From Ehretia macrophylla (lineage: Eukaryota > Streptophyta > Magnoliopsida > Boraginales > Ehretiaceae), in NCBI GenBank assembly GCA_037974665.1, contig CM075783.1, positions 20,802,762-20,866,761 of the forward strand: DNA of 64,000 nucleotides. Reading direction: 5' to 3'. Below are positions 46,900-57,335 of this stretch, piece by piece (the first letter of the stretch is position 1; the number at the start of each line of letters is the position of its first letter). The notes beneath the pieces were generated by a model. The model saw nothing but the letters and a program-made list of their open reading frames with translations, was not told the origin of the DNA and did no database searches. The translations under genes were made by a program, and so were the position numbers.

Positions 46900-47236
46900 T
46901 GGAAGAAAAAAAAGAGAGAGGCCCTTCACCAATTAACAAGATACGCGGTTACGCAGTTTCACCCTCCAAGAGCTTGGGCAAAAAGAAAATGGAAAGGAAG
47001 AAGGAAGCAGAGATGATCAGCTTATTCATACATTATACCATCTCTATTTCCGACTGTGCAAGGAAGAAGAAAAAGGAAAGGGAGAGGAGACGACGAAGAG
47101 GTACCAAATTGCCTTGTGTTTGTATCAAGTCTTATGTTTGTTGCACAAAAAGGAAAAAAGAAAAAGAGAAAGGAAAGGAAGTAGAAGAAACTGGAAAAGA
47201 GGTGGTAATAAAAGAAGCTCAATTAATTATTAGATT

Positions 47237-49294
47237 TGTCACGACCCCAAATTTTAGCAAGTAAAATCTGGAAACGAGACTGCCGCGAACCTAAAAAGGG
47301 TATATCCTCCCTAAGCGCGCAAGACACTAATTCTAAATGTTCCAAATGTAAAACTAAGACCACCAGTAGAACAATAACTTGCAGAGCAACTAAACCAACA
47401 TAATACAAATATAATATATGCGAATCTCCAACATAAAATTTTGGAATAAACTCCCCAAATTACAATGAGATCATAGAGAATACTATGGTAATAACAATAC
47501 AAAAACATCTAAACACAAGAAAATATCCTAATACCCTTGCTAAAATATCCAACCACACAGAAATATCCAAAGAGGCAAACAACTCTCATTTATTAATCAA
47601 TAATCTAAGAACTTGAAACGAAGATCACTATATAACGTCAAGATAGTCTCCTACCCATAACTTTGCAAAAGACCTATTCTTCACATGCTCAAAATAAGGT
47701 TTAACGAAAAGAATGAGATAAAAATCTCAGTAAGTGTGAAGATCCCCCAAAAATAACATGGGACCTTTACAATAAAAATATATATGGACAACAATATAGT
47801 AATGAAATGAGACGAAAGGAATCCAATAATCATGCAATATAACTAAGTATGAACTAACAAAATGTATAGTCATGCCAAAAATCCAGAATTTAATCTGTCG
47901 TAGTACAAAAATGTTGTGCCAAAATTCAAAACTCAAAAACTCATCAGACCACTATACCAAAACTCAAACATGGTTATGGCTACAATTGGTAGCATAGTCT
48001 AAAGATGGTTAGATGCGTTCAACCATCACAAGCGAAAGGGGATCCCAACGAAAAGATTGTGCACAATCCCAAAACTCAGTGTATGTCAAGCCCGACTGAG
48101 AGAGGGTTCAAATCTCGCTATACCTGCTAGCTAGGTCACAGCCCCAAAATATGGCACAAGTGGTCCAAAATAGTTCTTATCAAGTCTCAATAAAAATGTC
48201 GAAACCTTCATAAAAGTACATACAAATATACACCAATTGGTCCCAAGTTTTCTTTTTTTGTTTTTGTTTTGAAAGCAGAATAGCACTTAGGTTTTGAAAG
48301 AAAATAACTATTGCTTGAAAATAAATAACTTGTCAATCTTTATAGAAATTAGAGTAAAGATATATATTTTTTTATATTAAAGAGCAACAAGCAGGTCACT
48401 GCTTGGCCTATCGTTGGTCACAAAAAAAAAAAAGGGTGAGTAGTGACCTGGTCACTATTCACGTGAATGGTGAGTACAGGTACTATTCACTGTATTTTTT
48501 TTTTTTTAAGAATCTATTTTAAGAACTATATATGCTATGCAGACAGATGGTATAAATAAGACGTTTTAATAAAATATAACAAGAATACTACTGCTAGTAA
48601 AATGGACATAACTCTCTCATGCATTCTATCTAAACTTCACATGAACCATAACAAAATTATTGTTAACCAAAAAAAATTCAATACATCCAAGAAAATAATA
48701 TTTTAGTAACTTTATAAATCAATTTTATTTCAAACTCACAAATCATAACTCTAAAAGTTAAACGATATTAGGTAATGAAAAAATAAGTCTTTCTACTTAC
48801 CTCTTGTCCAGCAATTAAACCTAACAAATTCTAAGTTTGAAGAACACAACCTTTCACAAGATTCCTTACCTTCAAAAAAACACATGAACACATTCTATTA
48901 CAATCTCCTATCAACATAGGTTACGCACTCTAACGCATATTTTATTGTGAAAAACCTACAATAAACTATTAATAAAGATGTGACTTAGGTTCTTACCAAT
49001 TAAACCTCACGGTTTCTCTTAAAGCTGCTTCCTGTATAATATTTTGCACCCAAGTTTTCTTCCTTTTTTGAGCATTTGATATGAGGTTTAGGGAGAGAGT
49101 GTTAGGATTCTGCTAATACATTAAACGTATTTTTTCTTTCTTTCAATGAGGGTCTTATGTTGTAACTGATAACCCCCACTAGTAGGATAAGCCCACTATT
49201 TTAGTCTGAGTGGGAAACATACTCCACCAAAATAGGCCCATTATTCATTTATTTATTTATATCTATATATACTTTTTTTTTTTGGGTCATTACA
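47237..49294 (-). repeat. LTR, 3' in element orientation
   Basis: This is the shorter LTR, without the GAATCG insertion. On the plus strand it starts TGTCACGACCCC and ends GGGTCATTACA. Confidence 0.85.
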
Positions 49295-50718
49295 TTTTTC
49301 CCCCAAAAGAAAAGTTTTGTCCTCGAAACTTAATTTTCCATCATTTCCTTAAAGTCACAAATTATTCGGTGATATGTCTTTCTCATATTTTGAGTAGCCT
49401 CTGTCGCTGGACGTTCTCAAAAAAAAAAAATTGCCCCTAAATATTATCCTCATTAATGTCAACAATAATAACAATAAAAATGTCATCTTAGATGCTTGAA
49501 GCTTTCAGTCAAATTCTTAGTGTGTCACAAATTGTATTTTCACAGAAATAAATGGCACAAAAATGACAAGTCAGAACCTCGGAATTTCTTCTCCAGAATA
49601 TTGAGACCCCAAACATCTATAATCTTAACTTTGAGGAACGCTAACTTGAATTCCTTAATACCCACTATAATAAAGAACTAACAAAAGAAAAAAAATTATT
49701 CTCCACAAGCATCAGATGCTTTATGGAATCTAAATATTTGTTCCATTCAACATATTTTTCCACTATTCTCTCCAAAGTGTTAACATCTGAAAACAGATCA
49801 CCAAAAACTATTTCATGACAAAGGAAATGTGCATTTCTCACAATTATAATATAATTACTGGCAATCATGGAAGACAATTTTTGTTTTCTTCTCTTCACCA
49901 ATTATCAAACGCATACTGTCCTATTTACCTCGCTAAGATAGATCAACACAAAATATATATGGTTAACACCTGAGCAAAATTTTTATTTAATTTTTTTTAA
50001 AAAACTACATAATGTGAAGACCATGCCATGCAAATCCTGCAACTATATCTCATGCTACTTTCTCTTCTTTTCAAAAGTCACTTTTGACAAAAACTACTTG
50101 TATCCTGTCAGCGAGACGAAACGGTTAATATCCTCATTTCTTTATACAAGATTCTAAAATCATACAATAGCAATACTACATATCTCGATTGAACTAGATC
50201 ACAAGTTTGAACCTACTCAAGCGCGCTAAGCCTATAGCTCAATATCTTAGGCCTGATTATAGGATCATAAACCAATTGCTTCTATTTATCACAAGGTATC
50301 ATCCGGCTACAGTCAGAGACTATACATGGTGATTATGACCTAAGCTCTATTGATACCTCAAATCACCAAATTGATTTCCTACATTTAACATCTAACTAAT
50401 ATACCCAAGATCATGTGATAAATGTAAAGATAACTAAATCTAATTTAGTCGTTAAACTCTAAGTTCGTCAAAACAATCACATGCTAAATTTCTTATACCC
50501 AAAATCAACATGACCCAAAAGATCATAACTCAAATCACCAAATTGATGGCCTACATTAAGTTTCGTCCTCGAAACTTAATCTCTTAGATAATAAATTTCA
50601 GGGTCACAAACCAAATTCAAAACTAATTAAATATAAGTCTAACCATAAGAGGCAAAAGCTTAATTACTCAACCCACTAAGGCTGCAAGTGATCAAAACCT
50701 ATTGCTCTTATACTACTC
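49295..50718 (-). other. Interior of the LTR retrotransposon
   Basis: No gag or pol motifs are seen. The longest minus frame (49665-49901, 78 codons) is unrecognised. A GTTTCGTCCTCGAAAC-type palindromic stretch near 50565-50580 resembles the TTTTGTCCTCGAAAC sequence next to the LTR at 49315, so a second, partly deleted element end may lie inside. Confidence 0.6.
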
Positions 50719-53318
50719 TGTCACGACCCCAAATTTTAGCATGTAAAATCTAGAGACGAGACTGCCGCGAACCTAAAAAGGGTATATCCTCCCTAAGTGC
50801 GCAAGACACTAATTCTAAATGTTCCAAATGTAAGCCTAAGACCACCAGTAGAACAATAACTTGCAGAGCAACTAAACCAATATAATACAAATATAATATA
50901 TGCGAATCTCCAACATAAAATTTTGGAATAAACTCCCCAAATTACAATGAGATCATAGAGAATTCTATGGTAATAACAAAACAAAAATATCTAAACACAA
51001 GGAAATATCCTAATACCCTTGCTAAAATATCCAACCACGTAGAAATATCCAAAGAGGCAAACACCTCTCGTTTATTAATCAATAATCCAAGAACTTGAAA
51101 CGACGATCACTATCCAACGTCAAGATAGTCTCCTACCAATAACCTTGCAAAACGCCTATTCTTCACTTGCTCAAAATAAGGTATAGCGAAAAGAAGGAGA
51201 TAAAAATCTTAGTAAGTGTGAAGATCCCCCAAAAAAAACAGGGGACCTGTACAATAAAAATATATATGGACAACAGTATAGTAATGATGAGACGAAATAA
51301 ATCCAATAATCATGCAATATAACTAAGTATGAACTAACAAAATGTATAGTCATGCCAAAAATCCAGAATTTAATATGTCGTAGTACAAAAATGTTGTGCC
51401 CAAATTCAAAACTCGAAAACTCATCAAACCACTATACCAAAACTCAAACATGGCTGTGGCTACAACTGGTAGCATAGTCTAAAGATGGTTAGATGCGCTC
51501 AACCATCACAAGCGAAAGGGGATCCCAACGAAAAGATTGTGCACAATCCCAAAACTCAGTGTATGTCAAACTCCACTGAGAGAGGGTTCAAATCTCGCTA
51601 TACCTGCCAGCTAGGTCACAACCCCAAAATATGACACAAGTGGTCCAAAGTATTTCTTATCAAGTCTCAATAAAAATGCCGAAACCTTCGTAAATGTACA
51701 TACAAATATACACCAATTGGTCCCAAGTTTTCTTTTCTTTTGTTTTGAAAGAAAATAACTATTGCTTGAAAATAAATAACTTGTCAATCTTTAAGGAAAA
51801 TAGAGTAAAGATAATTTTTTTTTTTTTATATTAAAGAGCAACAAGCAGGTCACTGCTTGGCCTATCGTTGGTCACAAAAAAAACGGTGAGTAGTGACCTG
51901 GTCACTATTCATGTGAATAGTGAGTACGGCATAGTTGTCGAATCGTGAATCGAAATGTCATTTTTTTGAATCGTGAATCGAATTGAATTGTGAATCGTAC
52001 CAATTCGGTCACAAATTTAAAACTAGTTGATATTTGACATATTATGTTTTTATTAACAGTATTTAGTTGAGATTCTTTATTTGAATTAATATTAATATAT
52101 GTTTTTGTTACTTTTCTAGATTGTTCACTACTTCACTTATTTCTAGTAGCCCAAACAATTTCTGCATCACAATATCACACTATTTTTTTTGGTCGGAACA
52201 ATATCACATTTCACAAGTGTCCAAACTAGTGCTCAAAAGCTACTGTAAACACAAGTGATCCAATCAGTTAGGAGTTTTGTCTCCCTTTTTTTACTAAAGT
52301 GGGCTTATTTTGTTATCTACTTTGAAATATTTTGGGCTTTTTAAAAAAAAAAAAAAAATTGACCCGAATCATGAACAATTCAGTGAATCGTTCGATTCAC
52401 ACGATTTGCTACGATTCGGTACCGATTCACTTGAGATTCACGTCGATTCACGATTCTCCTATTTAATTCATATCATTTTTTTAGTGAATCGTATTGAATC
52501 GTACGATTCGTATCTAATTGCTATTCACTATATATATATTTTTTTTAAGAACTATATATGCTATGCAGACAGATGGTATAAATAAAACATTTTAATAAAA
52601 TATAGCAAGAACACTACTTCTAGTAAAAGGGACATAACTCTCTCATGCATTCGATCTAAACTTCACATGAATCATAACAAAATTATTGTTATCCAAAAAA
52701 AATTCAATACATCCAAGAAAATAATATTTTAGTAACTTCATAAATCAATTTTATTTCAAACTCACAAATCATAACTCTAAAAGTTAAAGGGTATTAGGTA
52801 ATGAAAAAAGAGGTCTTCCTACTTACCTCTTGTCCAGCAATTAAACCTAACAAATTCTAAGTTTGAAGAACACGACCTTTCATAAGATTCCTCACCTTCA
52901 AAAAAACACATGAACACATTCTATTACAATCTCCCATCAACATAGGTTACGCACTCTAATGCATATTTTATTGTGAAAAACCTATAATAAACTATTAACA
53001 AAGATGTGACTTAGGTTCTTACCAATTAAACCTCACGGTTTCTCTTAAAGCTGCTCCCTGTATAATATTCTGCATCCAAGTTTTTTTCTTTTTTTGAGCA
53101 TTTGATATGAGGTTTAGGGAGAGAGTGTTAGGATTCTGCTAATATATTAAATGTATTTTTTTTTTCTTTCAATGAGGGTCTTATGTTATAACTGATAACC
53201 CCCACTAGTGGGATAAGCCCACTATTTTAGTCTGAGTGGGAAACATACTCCACCAAAATAGGCCCATTATTCATTTATTTATTTATATCTATATATACTT
53301 TTTTTTTTGGTCATTACA
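50719..53318 (-). repeat. LTR, 5' in element orientation, with insertion
   Basis: It starts TGTCACGACCCC and ends TTGGTCATTACA on the plus strand. It is about 540 bases longer than its partner, mainly because of an insertion at 51930-52519. Confidence 0.85.
51930..52519. mobile_element. GAATCG-rich insertion in the LTR
   Basis: The partner LTR lacks this piece (it reads GAGTACAGGTACTATTCAC there). The left end, CATAGTTGTCGAATCGTG, and the right end, GTACGATTCGTATC, match the ends of the hAT-like element at 42377-44476, in reverse. I found no exact target duplication, and the right end lacks the last bases. Confidence 0.6.
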
Positions 53319-53530
53319 AGATTGTATCGTCTAATCTTTGGTATGCTTTCGCTGAAAGAAGGAAGCAAGGAAGTGAAAATAGACATACAGCAAAATGAAG
53401 AAATAAAGGAAGTAGAAGAAATTCATGAGAAAGAGTTGGCAAAGGAAGCTCAAATTGTAAGACTTTGCCGTCTTATCTTAGGCCAGTTTTTGCTAAAAAA
53501 AGGAAAGCGAAAAGAAAAAAAAAAGATGAA

Positions 53531-54150
53531 TAGGAAACACAAAGAAAGTGTTAGAATGTGTAGATACAGAGTTTATTGTATTGAGTTAAGGAATTGCTTG
53601 AAATATGCTTGTATTAATTAGGGGTTCATATAAGGCACTCGATGTATCTTTTTCATTATCTCGCTTTTTTTTTCAGTAATGTAATCAACGTAATCTTTTT
53701 TTTTTCTTTCTCATTCATATCTTCAATTGTTTATTTCAACATGATATGAAAGGTTTCGTTTTGGTAGCCCGTGCCATTATCATCTTATCATTCTTTTTGT
53801 AGTACTATAATCAACATAACCTCTTTTTCTTTCATTCATAACTTCAATTGTTTATTTTAATATGGTATGAAAGGTTTTGTTTTAGTAATCCGTACCACTA
53901 TCATCTTATCATTCTTTTCATGGTATTATAATCAGCATAATCACTTTTTCCTTCATTCATAGCCTCAATCATTTATTTTGACATGGTATGAAAGGTACCA
54001 TTTGCCATCTCACTGCCACATCAGCCAAACTCGTGTCTCTTGGTTTTTGGGCAATTTTCTTCCACATCCAACCTGTTCCTTCTGATTCATTTTGTCGCAT
54101 TAGGTTTTCAAAATTCAGCCTTTAGGGTAGGAGTTAGGCTTATATACGTA
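53531..54150 (+). repeat. 3' flank of copy 6 with three 121-bp units
   Basis: The anchor AACATGATAT / AATATGGTAT / GACATGGTAT occurs at 53738, 53859 and 53980, a period of exactly 121. Copy 3 has two units and the stranded piece at 11.8-12.0 kb has one. After the array, ACATCAGCCAAACTCGTGTC matches about 17.40 kb. Confidence 0.7.
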
Positions 54151-54335
54151 TTGCCTGATGGGAACATTTTTCTCTTAATTACAAGCACTTCTCTTATATT
54201 TTAAGTTTCTATTAGAATATACACTGATAACATCAGAAAAATATAAATTTTTAAATCATCTTATAAAATCTTGGACTAGAATTACTCTCTTACACTGATT
54301 ATCACGTTAACAAACAGTATGTGTGATCATGTCAA

Positions 54336-54533
54336 CAAACCGTGTTTCTATTAATCTTAATTTCTAACAAAACTAACAATAAATTTTTCATCCCGCGTAA
54401 CTACTGACCTTTGCCACGACAAAAATGTAGAAAAACTATAAAGAAGTGCCAAAACCGTGTTTGATGTCAAGGCCATAACTATAAAGAAGTGCCAAAACCA
54501 TGTTTGATGTCAAGGCCATTGAGGTATAAAAAG
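54336..54533 (+). promoter_or_regulatory. Promoter of array copy 7, with 43-bp duplication
   Basis: The distal CAAACCGTGTTTCTA lies at 54336-54350. Two tandem 43-base units (54434-54476 and 54477-54519) each contain AAGTGCCAAAACC(G/A)TGTTTG. The TATA box, TATAAAAAG, starts at 54525. Only the first unit keeps CCGTGT; the second has CCATGT. The ATG lies about 103 bases from the TATA box. Confidence 0.7.
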
Positions 54534-54627
54534 AAGCCCTTCTTCATAAGCCAACATACTATCCCTCTGACATAAATTTCTATCTTTCAACTTACAGTTT
54601 TCACCCTCAATCTCTTCTATTTTCAGC

Positions 54628-55683
54628 ATGGAATTTTCCTCGCCTTGGTACTTGTCCTTTTGGTCCATCATCAGTCAGGTGTCTCTTCTAATTGTACTTT
54701 TAGCTTTAAATAAGGTCTGTGTCACAGATCCCGAAGGCATTTGTTTTGTTCTTCGGATTGGTATACTTGTCCATGCATGCTACTCATATTTTAATGTCTT
54801 CATTATAGAACCTATGAAGGAAACTGATGTATATGATGGAAATCCTATGCTGTTATTCTTCTTTGGAAAGCTCATTCTTCTACAGATCTTAATACCTGTT
54901 TATTTCTTCAAGTTCATTTATAATGTCGAAGTGCCCGTTTGGCTCATTGTCACTGGCTCTTTGATTATGGGTGCGGCTATATCCCTTATCGCTTACTCCA
55001 ACTTTGTACGCTATAGAAACAGTAAAGAGATGGGGAACTTATGGTCTGGATTCCTAGGCCCTTTACTTGTGTACCCCTCTCACACTCTTTGTTATGCTTT
55101 ATTTGTAGCTTCTCTTTTCTTAATCAGATACTTTGCTTATTGTCCAGCTCTATGTGAACCTGTAAAAAGGGTTATACTAGCTCAGCAACCTTCTGGCATA
55201 ACGATTGTATTATCAATAAATTCATTATTCTGCTTAGGTAATTTCCATATATTATTTGAGTTGTTTATAGGTGGAGATGCTAATGGAAATATAAAAGTAA
55301 TTGAAATCCCTCTTGGGTTGTTGGGTGCTGCTTTAGCTCAATACTACATCCAAGAAAAGTCCCTTTCTGTTCTGGTGCTGCTCTCATTCTTTGGCGTTTT
55401 TTGGCTAGCTCACCTGCCCATGACCCTACCTCGAAATGATTTTGGAATTTTGAACCTCATTATTGGTGCTATCATGGATTGTGCAATTAATCTCTTTGGG
55501 CTCGGAAAATTCAGTTGGATTTTCTTCGGTTGTTGTGTCTTCATGCTCATCTTGCAATCGAAATTGAAGTCGGTAACATTGCGTTATCCTCTGGCACAAG
55601 CAATTGTAATGAGCAAATGGCTAAGTGTACAAGAGAAGATAGCCAATGAGAAATATTTTGGTCATATATTAAAATTGTTCTAA
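54628..55683 (+). CDS. Array copy 7: intact 351-aa membrane protein without tail
   Basis: The ATG at 54628 opens the family N terminus. The frame is uninterrupted and contains the whole membrane part: EPMKETDV (61-68), SKEMGNLWSGFLGPLLVYPS (131-150), HTLCYALFVASLF (151-163), IEIPLGLLGAALAQYYIQEK, LAHLPMTLPR and LRYPLA. It stops 30 residues after LRYP, so the Lys/Glu tail is absent. The 3' flank at about 55766-55805 still reads RKEEEIKSKLIEK, close to tail sequence of copy 1 (RKEEESKDKLIDK), so the tail was lost by decay or deletion, not absent originally. There are 8 to 9 likely membrane segments. It has the best-preserved promoter. It may make a shorter product than copy 3. Function unknown. 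Confidence 0.8.
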   Translation: MEFSSPWYLSFWSIISQVSLLIVLLALNKVCVTDPEGICFVLRIGILVHACYSYFNVFIIEPMKETDVYDGNPMLLFFFGKLILLQILIPVYFFKFIYNVEVPVWLIVTGSLIMGAAISLIAYSNFVRYRNSKEMGNLWSGFLGPLLVYPSHTLCYALFVASLFLIRYFAYCPALCEPVKRVILAQQPSGITIVLSINSLFCLGNFHILFELFIGGDANGNIKVIEIPLGLLGAALAQYYIQEKSLSVLVLLSFFGVFWLAHLPMTLPRNDFGILNLIIGAIMDCAINLFGLGKFSWIFFGCCVFMLILQSKLKSVTLRYPLAQAIVMSKWLSVQEKIANEKYFGHILKLF

Positions 55684-57335
55684 GTACTGCAGGAAATGCA
55701 TGGGAAACTTAGGGTTGACGAGTTGAGCTTATTCTAGATGACTAGATCTCTCGTTATGCTCGGCAGGGAAGGAAGAAGAAATCAAAAGCAAGCTTATTGA
55801 GAAGAACTAATTTAGCAAAAGATATGATGCTAGCTTTTGTGGAAGATCAGTTTTATTATTTGTTCCAAGAGTGTAGGACCGAAGAGCTTAATGATTATGA
55901 TGTAGGTTTTGATGCAAGCTAAGTACAAATTTTGAAGGACAAAGTAATTTAATTTGCATGGAATACTTGTAATTACATGTTTTTATGTACATGCTAGATA
56001 TTTGTTGTTTTTAAGTTCGTATTTTACTAATTAACATACGTCTTAGACTATATATATTAATGGGATTAAACTATGTTATATTACAAGTAATGTACTCAAA
56101 GACACCCAAAAGTTGGGTGCAATAGTTGTATAATAATCTGTTGTAAGTTGTATGTCGAATCATAATTTCAATTTTCATTTTATCAACCAATAAATAAATA
56201 AATGTACTCAAAGGACAATGTACACCGCACAATTAGCCCCTCTACTCTTATATTAAAGAGTGCAAGAATATTTTGTCGAGCCATGATGGGTAGAAATTCA
56301 AACATGTGTACCGAAAAGTCAACAAATATGATGATTGATTAGCTAATTTTAACTTGAGCCAATGGCTCAAAAGTCAATCTAGAGCATCCCCACCTCCCCT
56401 ACAAGATATTGTAGTACAAGATAAAAGGATCGTAACATTCGTGATGTTGATTAGTCAATAACTCGACTTCGCCTTCATATAGCCGCAAACAAAAATATAA
56501 AATTAAAAGACCTATGTTTCTTCGCAACTTTCTTTTCTGTATTTCACCTTTTCTTAGTTTTTTTATTTTATTTTTGGCCCCTTCTACCTAAGCATGTTTC
56601 TCATATTGGGAAGTGCCATTTCAAGGGAGCTGAAATCGCCAACAAATTTGAATTTTGATGTCGTCCCACTTAAGCATAACGAAGAGGAAGTAGAACAAGA
56701 AGAAGGGAAAGAAATACGGAGAAAGGGAACAAGAAGTGGATAGCGAAATTGGTCAAACCTAATAAGTTTCCTATTTAACACATACTCAATTGTCTTTTAT
56801 ATATTGAGGTAAATAGTTGGTAGAAGATGGTGCCAGCGGATTTTGTAATACTGTTGTTGTTAGCTTCATTGTAATGTGTATACGTTATATGTGATTATAC
56901 TTAATTATATTAGGATAGTCAAATTATTTTATATATACATATTGTGTATGGATTACATCCTCGTTATTCCTATTAAAGAATTTGACTGAAAATTGACATT
57001 TATATATATTAGTTACGTGTTTAGATAAATATTATGTTACCATTGGCGTGACCCGTATGAATTCATTATCACAAATTATTTGATCATTCAGCCGAAGAAT
57101 GTTAATTTTTTCTTAAAGCGGCATTACGACCACATAAAATTACAATTAGCAATGTAATTTTTAAATGACCAAATTGATGAACTCATCTCTAACCTCTTAT
57201 CTTATGGTATACTTGGTGAGTTCATGAAAAAAAAAAAATTATTGAGTTTGTTGTCTAAGGCAATTGTAAATCCAAGAACTTGGAAAGTTCATATAACCAC
57301 CTACATATACTTATTCATTGTGATTTACTTAGTGG
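55684..57335 (+). repeat. Downstream block D after copy 7
   Basis: Holds the tail remnant (55766-55805), then GATCAGTTTTATTATTTGTT, AACTATGTTATATTACAAGT and TACCTAAGCATGTTTCTCAT, all shared with the other D blocks. The minus frame at 56584-56781 is not supported. Confidence 0.6.

Larger units (their letters stand above)
47237..53318 (-). mobile_element. LTR retrotransposon, non-autonomous, 6.1 kb, minus strand
   Basis: Two LTRs (47237-49294, 2058 bp; 50719-53318, 2600 bp) flank a 1424-bp interior. AGATT duplicates exactly at 47232-47236 and 53319-53323. On the minus strand the LTR starts TGTAATGACC and ends GGGTCGTGACA, as in Tekay/Del-type Gypsy elements. A primer-binding-like TAGTATAAGAGC (10 of 12 against the Met-tRNA site) follows the LTR at 50715-50704. 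A purine tract, GGGGGAAAAA, lies just before the other LTR (complement at 49295-49304). The interior has no gag, protease, reverse transcriptase or integrase that I can see. The LTRs look about 95% identical in the parts I compared. Family assignment is from terminal motifs only. Confidence 0.85.
46951..53530 (+). pseudogene. Array copy 6: tail only, split by a retrotransposon
   Basis: The 5' leader (AGGCCCTTCACCAATTAACA) is joined at about 46951 directly to tail sequence equal to copy 3 residue 427 onward (FTLQELGQ). Some 1.36 kb, including all membrane segments, is deleted. The tail runs to 47236 in a shifted frame, with small indels relative to copy 3, and is cut by the LTR retrotransposon at the sequence coding IIRL. 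It resumes at 53319 with YRLIFGMLSL, IQQNEEIKEVEE and EAQIVRLCRLILGQFLL. Near 53510-53530 an A-rich stretch shifts the frame past the copy 3 stop. The two halves join without loss when the element and one AGATT are removed. Confidence 0.8.

Noticed and set aside
47727-51353. Duplicate minus-strand frames (47311-47508 with 50793-50984, and 47727-47936 with 51171-51353) as a paralogous gene pair
   Set aside because: They lie at matching positions in the two LTRs of one retrotransposon and have no conserved coding pattern.
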